Assembly (NCBI GenBank): GCA_023390635.1
Contig: JAEWCM010000120.1
Span: 1 to 13,376 of the forward strand
DNA: 13,376 nucleotides
DNA from: Bacillota bacterium
GTDB lineage: Bacteria; Bacillota; Desulfitobacteriia; Desulfitobacteriales; Desulfitobacteriaceae
Direction: 5' to 3'
The translations under genes were made by a program, and so were the position numbers. Below are positions 6,808-13,376 of the stretch, in pieces (the first letter of the stretch is position 1; the number at the start of each line of letters is the position of its first letter). Below the pieces are notes generated by a model. That model did not search any database. It was not told where the DNA came from and saw only the letters and a program-made list of their open reading frames with translations.

Positions 6808-8073
6808 GTGAGTTTAAACGATACTCCCCGCTCTGAGCGGGTGCATATTGCTTTTTTTGGACGGCGCAATGCGGGAAAATCCAGCTTGATCAATGCTTTA
6901 ACCGGTCAGGAACTGGCGGTTGTGTCGCCGGTCGGAGGGACGACCACAGATCCTGTTTATAAAGGGATGGAGCTGCTGCCTTTAGGCCCGGTTGTGCTCA
7001 TAGACACTCCCGGACTGGATGATGAAGGGGAATTGGGTGAATTGCGTGTTAAAAAAACCAAGGAGGTTTTGCATAAAACCGATTTGGCAGTGCTGGTTTT
7101 TGACGGTGAAAACCTGATGGCTGGAGAGATAGAAGGGTTGGAGTCACAATTGGCGGATTATCTCCGTAAAACCAGAGTTCCTATGATCGGTGTTTTGAAC
7201 AAGTCGGATATCGGACAAGTAAAGGATGAAATCTTAAATGCATATGAGCACAGGTACGGAATAAAGTTTTACGCCGTCTCGGCCCGGGAGGAAATAGGAA
7301 TCAAAGAACTGCGCCAGGCGATTGGAAAAATGGTGCCGACGGAAGAAGACAAATTTACGATTGTTGGCGATTTGATATCAGCAGGTGATTTTGTCGTCTT
7401 AGTGGTGCCGATTGATAAGGCGGCACCGAAAGGCCGTCTGATCCTGCCGCAACAGCAAACCATTAGGGATATTTTGGAGAGCGATGCTATGGCGGTAGTA
7501 ACCAAGGAATACGAATTGCGGGAAACTCTGGAACATTTGGGAAAGAAACCTCGCCTGGTGATTACCGATTCCCAGGTGTTTTTGAAAGTAGCGGCTGATA
7601 CGCCTAAGGATATTTTGCTCACTTCCTTTTCCATTCTGATGGCAAGAAATAAAGGAGATTTGGCGGAGTTGGTGCGGGGTGCCAGAGCAGTGGAGCAATT
7701 GAAGGAAGGGGACAAGGTCCTGATTGCCGAAGCATGTACTCATCATCAGCAGGCCGATGATATCGGGAAGGTGAAAATTCCCCGTTGGCTGCGCCAGCTG
7801 ACAGGTAGAAATTTGGAATTTGCATTTTGCCATGGTGGAGAATTTCCGGAAAATCTGCACAACTATGCTCTGGTAGTACACTGCGGAGCATGTATGTTGA
7901 ATAGAAGAGCCATGCAATATAGGATTGCTCAAGCTGTAGACGTCGGGGTACCAATTGTTAATTATGGAATTTTGATTGCCTATGTTCAAGGGATTTTGGA
8001 GAGAGCCATTAAGCCTTTTCCTTTAGCCCGCATAGCATGGGAAGAGTCCGGTCAGGAGGGTAGGAGAACATGA
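6808..8073 (+). CDS. hydF: [FeFe]-hydrogenase maturation GTPase HydF
   Basis: HydF is the GTPase and iron-sulfur scaffold that carries the assembled 2Fe subcluster and hands it to apo-hydrogenase. The 421-residue protein has an N-terminal Era-like GTPase domain: G1 GRRNAGKSS (18-26), a threonine-rich switch (GGTTTD 43-48), G3 DTPG (66-69), G4 NKSD (131-134) and SAR (158-160). A dimerisation domain follows, then the cluster-binding domain. Its ligands CTH (C310, H312) and HCGAC (H358, C359, C362) match the family pattern CxH...HCxxC. GTG 6808 is supported by GGAGG at 6796-6800, inside the end of aspA. The stop overlaps the SDR start (ATGA, 8070-8073), indicating translational coupling. All key residues are present. 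Confidence 0.96.
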   Translation: MSLNDTPRSERVHIAFFGRRNAGKSSLINALTGQELAVVSPVGGTTTDPVYKGMELLPLGPVVLIDTPGLDDEGELGELRVKKTKEVLHKTDLAVLVFDGENLMAGEIEGLESQLADYLRKTRVPMIGVLNKSDIGQVKDEILNAYEHRYGIKFYAVSAREEIGIKELRQAIGKMVPTEEDKFTIVGDLISAGDFVVLVVPIDKAAPKGRLILPQQQTIRDILESDAMAVVTKEYELRETLEHLGKKPRLVITDSQVFLKVAADTPKDILLTSFSILMARNKGDLAELVRGARAVEQLKEGDKVLIAEACTHHQQADDIGKVKIPRWLRQLTGRNLEFAFCHGGEFPENLHNYALVVHCGACMLNRRAMQYRIAQAVDVGVPIVNYGILIAYVQGILERAIKPFPLARIAWEESGQEGRRT

Positions 8074-8804
8074 CTAAAACCGTATTAATCACTGGGGGAG
8101 CTAAAGGAATTGGAGCAGCTGCAGTGAAGGTTTTTGCTGGCCATCATTATAATGTCATGATTAATTACCTGCATTCGGAGCAGGAAGCCTTAAGCCTGGT
8201 GGGAGAGCTTCAAAAGCAGGGGGCGAAGGCCATGGCTTGTCAGGCCGATGTAAGCAGACGTGATCAGGTCGAGGCTATGATTGAAAAAGGAAAGGAAAGG
8301 TTCGGCTCCATTGATATTTTAGTCAATAATGCGGGAGTCTCTCAGCAAAAGCTTTTTACCGACCTGACAGAGGACGAGTGGGAGCGTATGATGGCTGTTC
8401 ATGTTAAAGGCACATTTAACTGTTGTCAGGCAATCCTTCCTGATATGATCAGAAAAAGGGCCGGAAAGATTATTAATATTTCATCCATTTGGGGAATGGT
8501 GGGGGCTTCATGCGAGGTACACTATTCGACGGCCAAAGCAGCAGTTATCGGTTTAACTAAAGCGTTGGCCAAGGAACTGGGACCTTCAGGTATTCAGGTA
8601 AACTGTGTGGCACCGGGAATTGTGGAGACAGAGATGATTGCTTTTTTAGATAAAGAAGAAAGGCAGAGTCTGGAGAACGAAACGCCTCTCATGCGCTTCG
8701 GAAGGCCGGAGGAGATCGCCAATACTGTGTTTTATTTAGCTTCAGCCCAGGCCGATTTTATGACAGGTCAGGTGATAAGCCCGAATGGCGGGTTTGTAAT
8801 TTAA
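8070..8804 (+). CDS. Short-chain dehydrogenase/reductase, FabG-like
   Basis: A 244-residue classical SDR, a soluble NAD(P)(H)-dependent oxidoreductase. Visible motifs are TGGAKGIG (8-15, dinucleotide binding), NNAG (86-89), SS at 138-139, and the catalytic YSTAK (Y152, K156). APGIVETEM (181-189) and the C-terminal GQVISPNGGF are FabG-like. The tetrad Asn of the usual N(V/L)KG motif is His here (VHVKG, H111), a variation also known in some other SDRs. The length is typical. It overlaps hydF by four bases and precedes hydE by 60, so it is cotranscribed with hydrogenase maturation genes. That is not a standard member of the pathway. General annotation as 3-oxoacyl-ACP reductase would be by similarity only, and the true substrate is unknown. 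No fatty acid synthesis genes are nearby. Confidence 0.85.
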   Translation: MTKTVLITGGAKGIGAAAVKVFAGHHYNVMINYLHSEQEALSLVGELQKQGAKAMACQADVSRRDQVEAMIEKGKERFGSIDILVNNAGVSQQKLFTDLTEDEWERMMAVHVKGTFNCCQAILPDMIRKRAGKIINISSIWGMVGASCEVHYSTAKAAVIGLTKALAKELGPSGIQVNCVAPGIVETEMIAFLDKEERQSLENETPLMRFGRPEEIANTVFYLASAQADFMTGQVISPNGGFVI

Positions 8805-8864
8805 GAGCTTTCTAGTGCCTTTTAATATTATAAAAAACTCCCAGGGATAGAGGAGAGTTCTCTG

Positions 8865-9911
8865 ATGGATGAGTTAATCGACAAATTATATAAAGAACAT
8901 TACTTAAATAAGAAGGAAACCGTTTTTCTGCTCACGCACTTGAATAAAAGAGATAAGGAGCAGCTTTTTCAGTATGCACGCCAGACAAGAGAGAGATTTT
9001 ACGGTAATAAGATATATATGCGCGGTCTCATTGAATTTTCCAATGTCTGTCGGCAAAATTGTAAGTACTGCGGGTTAAGATCTTCAAATCGCAAAGTAGC
9101 ACGCTATCGTATGACTAAGCAGGAAATTCTTAGCTGCTGCCAAAAGGGATATGATTTAGGATACAGGACTTTTGTCCTGCAAAGTGGGGAAGATCCTTGG
9201 TATAGCATTGAGCGAATGATTGATATCGTAGCCGAAATAAAGGGCTCTTTTCCCGACACGGCCCTTACATTGTCCATTGGCGAGCGAAGCCGGGAGGATT
9301 ATCAGGCATTATTCCAGGCTGGGGCCGATCGCTATTTGCTCAGGCATGAGACAGCTTCGGAAAGGCTGTATAAGCAGCTTCATATCGGCATGGAGTTTAA
9401 TAATCGGAGAAGATGCTTAAAAGATTTAAAGGAAATTGGTTATCAAATCGGAGCGGGTTTTATGGTTGGACTGCCCGGACAGACAGCAGAAGATCTGGCC
9501 GAGGATCTTCACTATTTAAAATCCATCCAACCTCATATGATCGGGATAGGGCCGTTCATTCCCCATAGTGAAACACCGCTTGCCAACGCCATGGGAGGTA
9601 CGGTGGAAGAAACTTTGGTGATGCTCGCCTTGACCAGACTGTTTGTACCAGACTGTTTGCTGCCGGCCACCACAGCCTTGGGAACCCTGCATGAACAAGG
9701 AAGGGAGCTGGGCATAAAGGCCGGAGCAAATGTTGTGATGCCGAATTTGACTCCTGTCGGGGAGAAGGCCAAGTACGCACTTTACGAAAATAAGATTTGC
9801 ATCGGCGATGAAGCAGAGCATTGCCGCTTCTGTATTGAGGGCAGAATTCAAAGTACTGGATGTACCGTCGATATGGGGAGAGGAGACAGTTTCAGAGTGG
9901 AAGTACGCTGA
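8865..9911 (+). CDS. hydE: [FeFe]-hydrogenase H-cluster maturation radical SAM protein HydE
   Basis: HydE is a radical SAM enzyme that processes the HydG-made iron-CO-CN synthon on the way to the 2Fe subcluster of the H-cluster. The 348-residue protein has the SAM-cluster motif CRQNCKYC (C62, C66, C69), preceded by GLIEFSNV. It also has the family-typical VLQSGED (104-110), YLLRHETAS (157-165) and GFMVGLPGQT (198-207), and NVVMPNLTP near the end of the barrel. C312, C320 and C323 (CIGDEAEHCRFC) match the optional second cluster site known in Thermotoga HydE. ATG 8865 follows AGAGGAGA (8849-8856). PylB and BioB are related folds, but the motifs and the hydF context favour HydE. It is the last gene before a terminator; hydG is not in the window. 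Confidence 0.95.
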   Translation: MDELIDKLYKEHYLNKKETVFLLTHLNKRDKEQLFQYARQTRERFYGNKIYMRGLIEFSNVCRQNCKYCGLRSSNRKVARYRMTKQEILSCCQKGYDLGYRTFVLQSGEDPWYSIERMIDIVAEIKGSFPDTALTLSIGERSREDYQALFQAGADRYLLRHETASERLYKQLHIGMEFNNRRRCLKDLKEIGYQIGAGFMVGLPGQTAEDLAEDLHYLKSIQPHMIGIGPFIPHSETPLANAMGGTVEETLVMLALTRLFVPDCLLPATTALGTLHEQGRELGIKAGANVVMPNLTPVGEKAKYALYENKICIGDEAEHCRFCIEGRIQSTGCTVDMGRGDSFRVEVR

Positions 9912-9964
9912 GATACGGTCATTCAATACCAAATTAATATATTGTTAAATTAGCATCAATAATT

Positions 9965-9999
9965 AGAAGTCGGTTAGGATTTGGAACCGACTTCTTTCT
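9965..9999 (+). terminator. Rho-independent terminator after hydE
   Basis: AGAAGTCGGTT (9965-9975) and AACCGACTTCT (9985-9995) form a perfect 11-bp stem with a 9-base loop, followed by the T-rich TTCTTTCTC. It closes the aspA-hydF-SDR-hydE unit. The rest of 9912-10195 holds a TTGACA at 10013-10018 without a convincing -10, and a 17-codon ATG frame (10127-10180) that ends against the next ribosome binding site. Confidence 0.8.
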
Positions 10000-10195
10000 C
10001 ATATTATTAACTTTGACAATGGCAAAGTACTTAGAGCAATTTTAAACGTTTTGTTACGATTTATGGCTAAAAAACGATTATGGTAGATAGTGAAGGAAGG
10101 AAAAGCAAGTATTTAGGAAGAAATATATGGAAGAAATGCATTATTTGAACGGGTTGAACAGTGAACGACTTGGAAAGTAAAAGGAGTTTAAGGCC

Positions 10196-11560
10196 ATGGG
10201 CAGACGGAGACTATGGGGAATGCTGATATTATTCGGACTATTGAGTTCCGGCTGTGCCATCCAATCCATGCCTCTTTCCTTGATGGCACCGCCCAAAATG
10301 AATTATAGTCAGGAAGATGTAAAGAAAGCGATCCAGAGCTATTTGCCGAAAGATAGCCAGCTGATCATTCCTAAGGAGCAGGAAGAACTTTCGGCCATTA
10401 ACTATGTTGATCTCGATGGAGACGGTAAGGAAGAGATCGTGGTTTTTTACTCTTTACCCAAGGATTTATCTACCTTAGGAATACTGATCCTAAAGAGTCA
10501 GGATGGGACAAACGGGGTTAAAAGTTGGAATATTGAGGACAATTTTACCGAGCTGGGGAAGGATATCGTCTATGCAAATTTTGCTGATTTCACGGGAGAC
10601 GGCCATTCTGACATTATCATCGGCCTGAGTGGCGGTGAGAAGTTGAATAACGAGCTGACTCTCTACACCTATCAATTTGGTCGGGGAGAAGTGATAGAGA
10701 GTATACCATATCAGGACATGGCAGTTGGAGATGTGAACGGTGATGGGCAGGTGGAGGTTGCCATTCTTAACCAGGAAGAAAAAGATTACCCGGAAGTTAA
10801 ACTGACACTTTATCACTATGCTGCCCAGCAAATGCAGAAGATTGATGAAAAAAAACTGGATGGTTACGCCTCTGAAGTGAAGATTGCTCGTGCAGCGTCA
10901 GAGAAAGTTGGAATCTTTGTCGATATGCAGATAGGCGCGCACTCTGCCTACACAGAGCTTTACTTTTTACAGGGAAGTAAACTAATGAGCCCTTTCAAGG
11001 ATAAACCGGCGATAGATCAGACTTTTAAAGCATATCCTTTGAACTGTATGGATATCAATAACGATGGCATCATGGAAATTGGAATTCAGAAAGAACCCTT
11101 CGGCTCTGAAAATTTACCGATGGTGGCAACCCCTTGGTTTAATGCGTGGTATCAATGGAATGGCCAAGGTGGTTTGGCATGGCAGATGGAGAGCTACGGG
11201 GATTATAGCGAAGGATATGAGTTCATTATTCCTAAAAGCTGGCAGGACCGCTTTACTATTAAGAGAATCACTGAGGGTGATGAGATTTCTGCAGTAGAGT
11301 TTTATTATACGGGAAAAGATCGGAGCCAGTGGGCAAAGCTTCTAACCATTCAATATTGTGATAAACAGACATGGAGTGCTAAAGAAGAGCAGCTGCAGGT
11401 CAAGAATCGGCCATATACTGTGGTTGGCGAGAATTTGCAGAAACTATTTGTGGCTGTTCCGGAAGATGAGCAGGAGAATTTGCCTGAGCCTTATTTGAAA
11501 GAGTATAAGCAGATTAATTTGCAGAAGGAAGAGCTGAAAAGCTGCTTTAGATTTCAATGA
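10196..11560 (+). CDS. Lipoprotein with FG-GAP/VCBS-like repeats
   Basis: A 454-residue predicted secreted lipoprotein of unknown function. The N-terminus has three Arg, a hydrophobic segment, and a lipobox-like LLSSGC with Cys20 as the lipidation site. Ser at -3 is less usual but allowed. Four acidic repeat motifs of the FG-GAP/VCBS or calcium-binding blade type follow: YVDLDGDGKEEIVVF (70-84), FADFTGDGHSDIIIG (129-143), AVGDVNGDGQVEVAIL (176-191) and MDINNDGIMEIGI (285-297). These suggest a beta-propeller-like extracellular domain that may bind calcium. The C-terminal half has no motif that I recognise. ATG 10196 follows AAGGAG at 10181-10186. The polysaccharide deacetylase gene starts 43 bases downstream, so a shared envelope role is likely, but the partner or ligand is unknown. 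Confidence 0.8.
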   Translation: MGRRRLWGMLILFGLLSSGCAIQSMPLSLMAPPKMNYSQEDVKKAIQSYLPKDSQLIIPKEQEELSAINYVDLDGDGKEEIVVFYSLPKDLSTLGILILKSQDGTNGVKSWNIEDNFTELGKDIVYANFADFTGDGHSDIIIGLSGGEKLNNELTLYTYQFGRGEVIESIPYQDMAVGDVNGDGQVEVAILNQEEKDYPEVKLTLYHYAAQQMQKIDEKKLDGYASEVKIARAASEKVGIFVDMQIGAHSAYTELYFLQGSKLMSPFKDKPAIDQTFKAYPLNCMDINNDGIMEIGIQKEPFGSENLPMVATPWFNAWYQWNGQGGLAWQMESYGDYSEGYEFIIPKSWQDRFTIKRITEGDEISAVEFYYTGKDRSQWAKLLTIQYCDKQTWSAKEEQLQVKNRPYTVVGENLQKLFVAVPEDEQENLPEPYLKEYKQINLQKEELKSCFRFQ

Positions 11561-11603
11561 TGATTTAACTTGCGGATTAAAGCGGGAAAAGAGGGGCAAA
11601 GAC

Positions 11604-12650
11604 TTGAGTACGGTAAAATTAGATAGAGGAAAACTAAAGAGCAGAACCACAGTTTTAATAATAATCTCGGCATTAATACTTTCTTTAGGCATTTATGTAG
11701 TAGGGATTATGACTCTTAACTCTACGGATCAAACACCGGTGGATTTGGGAAAGGTTCCCGATCAAGGGCCGGTCAATTCAGGAGTGACTGTTCCCGGCTC
11801 TGATCTGGACGAGCAAGAGGCGGCGGACCCCCAGCATTCTGAGGAAGATACACAAACTCCCCTTAATGGAGAAGAAAACAAGCCGGGCACAGTGGATGAT
11901 TCAAAAAGTCAGCCTGGTGTTTCTCAGCCTGATCCTCCAGGTACTCCGGTTCGTCCCTCTTATGATGAAGCCGGAAATCCTCCCACTGCTCCGGGGCTAG
12001 TAATGAAGCACAGAGATTTTAAAGCAGAGCCAGCCAAGGTGGCTTATCTCACCTTTGATGACGGCCCCTATCCGCAGACTACCCCGAAAATTTTGCAGAT
12101 TCTGCAGGATGAGGGGGTTAAAGCGACCTTCTTTGTGCTGGGCAGCAGAATAGAAGGTAATCCGAATCTCTTGAAGGAAATTTATGCTGCTGGTCACGCA
12201 ATCGGCAATCACACTTATACCCATGACTATAAGGAGCTTTACCAGACACCGGAGCATTTTCTGCGTGAAATTCAGTGGACAGAGGATCTGATATATCAGG
12301 ATATCGGGATAAGGCCGAAAATCGTGCGCGCTCCGGGGGGATCTTCCAATTTTAATGTGGGCTATTTTAATCTTATGGACAGTCAGGATTATTTGATGTA
12401 TGACTGGAATGCAAGCAATGATGATACAACCCAGGCCCTCCTTCCTGTTGATGCATTGGTTCAAAATGTGATCAATACGACTCAAGGTAAGAATAAGGTG
12501 ATTGTGCTGATGCATGATTTAGGGGCAAAAACAACGACTGTGAAGGCCTTACCTCAGATCATCAATTATTTGAAGCAGCAAGGGTATGAATTCGGCGTAC
12601 TCAGCCCTGATGTGGCACCGATCCTTTTTAGTTCAGGTTTTAATAAATAA
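11604..12650 (+). CDS. Membrane-anchored polysaccharide deacetylase (NodB domain)
   Basis: A 348-residue carbohydrate esterase family 4 protein that would remove acetyl groups from peptidoglycan or another wall glycan outside the cell. A single uncleaved-type membrane anchor lies at about residues 15-37. A Pro/Asp/Glu/Gly-rich flexible linker (about 38-130) would span the wall-proximal space. The NodB domain then begins with TFDDGPYP (149-156). D151 and D152, with H202 and H206 of HTYTH, form the catalytic base and metal site. RAPGG (241-245), YDWN (265-268) and LMHD (301-304, H303 as acid) complete the five motifs, so it should be active. The start is TTG 11604 with GAGGGG at 11591-11596. 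The substrate (GlcNAc or MurNAc) cannot be decided. The hairpin at 12677-12727 ends the unit. Confidence 0.88.
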   Translation: MSTVKLDRGKLKSRTTVLIIISALILSLGIYVVGIMTLNSTDQTPVDLGKVPDQGPVNSGVTVPGSDLDEQEAADPQHSEEDTQTPLNGEENKPGTVDDSKSQPGVSQPDPPGTPVRPSYDEAGNPPTAPGLVMKHRDFKAEPAKVAYLTFDDGPYPQTTPKILQILQDEGVKATFFVLGSRIEGNPNLLKEIYAAGHAIGNHTYTHDYKELYQTPEHFLREIQWTEDLIYQDIGIRPKIVRAPGGSSNFNVGYFNLMDSQDYLMYDWNASNDDTTQALLPVDALVQNVINTTQGKNKVIVLMHDLGAKTTTVKALPQIINYLKQQGYEFGVLSPDVAPILFSSGFNK

Positions 12651-12676
12651 TCGGAGATAAATAGCAGGTGTAAGTT

Positions 12677-12727
12677 GCCTAAATTGCGTAAAAGCTTGAC
12701 TTTTCCGCAATTTGGGCTATTCTTTTA
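12677..12727 (+). terminator. Hairpin terminator after the deacetylase gene
   Basis: GCCTAAATTGCG (12677-12688) pairs with CGCAATTTGGGC (12706-12717) with one G-T wobble. The stem continues after one mismatch with AAAAG/CTTTT (12690-12694 and 12700-12704) and a 5-base loop. The T-rich TATTCTTTT follows. It lies between the deacetylase and truA. Confidence 0.75.
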
Positions 12728-12769
12728 AAGAGGATTTTTTCAGTATTTAAAAAATTTTAGGAGAATTCA

Positions 12770-13376
12770 ATGCCTAATATATGTTTGACGATTGCCTATG
12801 ACGGCACTGAGTATCATGGATTTCAGAGACAACCTTTATTTCATGGGCCGACAGTTCAGGGTACTATGGAGCAGATATGGAAGGAACTTATAGGTGAAGA
12901 AATCAGCATTGCCACGGCGGGACGTACTGATACAGGAGTCCATGCTGCAGGTCAGGTAGTAAGCTTTTATTCCCAGGCCAGGATTCCGGCAGAGAAGATT
13001 CCCAAGGCGTTTAACAGCTTGCTGCCTCATTCTATTCGGATCTTAAAAGCCCAATTTGTTGATGAGCGGTTCCATGCCCGGATTTCTGCTCGTTGGAAAC
13101 GCTATGACTATAGAATTGATAATTCTCCGATTTTTAATGTTTTCACCCGCTTATATGCTTTGCATGAGCCAATTCCTTTAAATGTAGAATGGATGCAGGC
13201 AGCGGCTAAATATCTGGAAGGCAAACATAATTTTAAAACTTTTGCAGCGGCGGGAACTTCCAGCAGAACTTTTGAAAGAACCCTTTATCGCTGTCAGGTG
13301 AGCAAGCAGGAACAAAATTTTACAATTACCTGTATTGGTGATGGCTTTCTCTATAATATGGTGCGTATCATTTCCG
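12770..13376 (+). CDS. truA: tRNA pseudouridine(38-40) synthase TruA, 3'-truncated by window edge
   Basis: TruA converts uridines 38-40 of the tRNA anticodon arm to pseudouridine. The first 202 codons are present and the frame is open to the window end. The N-terminus reads CLTIAYDGTEYHGFQRQP (5-22). The catalytic aspartate is D54 in AGRTDTGVHA (50-59). FNSLLP, RFHARISARWKRYDYRI and FAAAGTSSRTFERT are also family-typical. ATG 12770 follows TAGGAG at 12758-12763. In Firmicutes truA commonly follows ecfT near rplQ and precedes rplM-rpsI, so its presence here supports a once-contiguous locus. About 40-50 residues should lie beyond the edge. Confidence 0.96.
   Translation, partial: MPNICLTIAYDGTEYHGFQRQPLFHGPTVQGTMEQIWKELIGEEISIATAGRTDTGVHAAGQVVSFYSQARIPAEKIPKAFNSLLPHSIRILKAQFVDERFHARISARWKRYDYRIDNSPIFNVFTRLYALHEPIPLNVEWMQAAAKYLEGKHNFKTFAAAGTSSRTFERTLYRCQVSKQEQNFTITCIGDGFLYNMVRIIS

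Noticed and set aside
7399..7989. Long open frame on the minus strand (196 codons) inside hydF
   Set aside because: It lies wholly antisense to a well-supported gene, shows no recognisable motif, and has low-complexity His/Gln/Cys-rich composition typical of a shadow frame.
8805..8864. AT-rich stretch between the SDR and hydE as a terminator or promoter
   Set aside because: The TTTTAATATTATAAAA run is only an imperfect palindrome, with no T-tract or paired -35/-10, so it is treated as an ordinary intra-operon gap.
10013..10041. Promoter for the lipoprotein gene with a perfect TTGACA
   Set aside because: No hexamer at 16-18 bases resembles TATAAT well (best is AGCAAT), so I did not list it as a promoter even though some promoter is expected in this gap.
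11997..12515. Minus-strand open frame (172 codons) inside the deacetylase gene
   Set aside because: It is antisense to all five NodB motifs, has no recognisable domain, and is best explained as a shadow of the coding strand.

Overview
The window looks like a piece of chromosome from an anaerobic, spore-former-type Firmicute of moderate GC, most like the Desulfitobacterium/Peptococcaceae group. The reasons are the Firmicute ribosomal-protein order, the strong GGAGG ribosome binding sites with frequent GTG and TTG starts, and the [FeFe]-hydrogenase maturation genes. The genus is an inference. All convincing genes lie on the + strand.

Layout. (1) 2-884: end of the alpha operon, rpoA (5' end cut by the window) and rplQ, closed by a strong terminator at 911-952. 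(2) 954-2709: a sigma-A promoter overlapped by a long perfect palindrome, a broken winged-helix regulator gene, and an intact MFS exporter. (3) 2764-5243: a palindrome resembling a BirA (biotin repressor) box, a fused double-ATPase ECF transporter subunit and its EcfT partner, ending in a terminator. No substrate-binding S component is present. (4) 5254-9999: a promoter overlapped by interleaved inverted repeats, then aspA-hydF-SDR-hydE, tightly packed and closed by a terminator. (5) 10196-12727: a lipoprotein with FG-GAP/VCBS-like repeats and a membrane-anchored NodB polysaccharide deacetylase, closed by a hairpin. (6) 12770 to the end: truA, cut by the right edge.

The order rpoA-rplQ-(ecfA1 ecfA2)-ecfT-truA is a classical Firmicute chromosomal order. 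Here it is still recognisable, but the exporter unit is inserted between rplQ and the ECF genes, and the hydrogenase-maturation unit plus the cell-envelope pair are inserted between ecfT and truA.

How the genes work together. HydE and HydF help build the 2Fe subcluster of the [FeFe]-hydrogenase H-cluster. HydE is a radical SAM enzyme and HydF is the GTPase scaffold. Aspartase is a recurrent neighbour and may supply ammonium for the bridging amine. HydG, which makes the CO and CN ligands, and the hydrogenase itself must be elsewhere. A short-chain dehydrogenase of unknown role sits between hydF and hydE and is translationally coupled to hydF. No RNA genes, CRISPR arrays, insertion sequences or clear mobile-element boundaries were seen. 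The least explained points are the SDR inside the maturation operon, the lost regulator with its intact operator, and the BirA-like site before an ECF module that lacks its S component.
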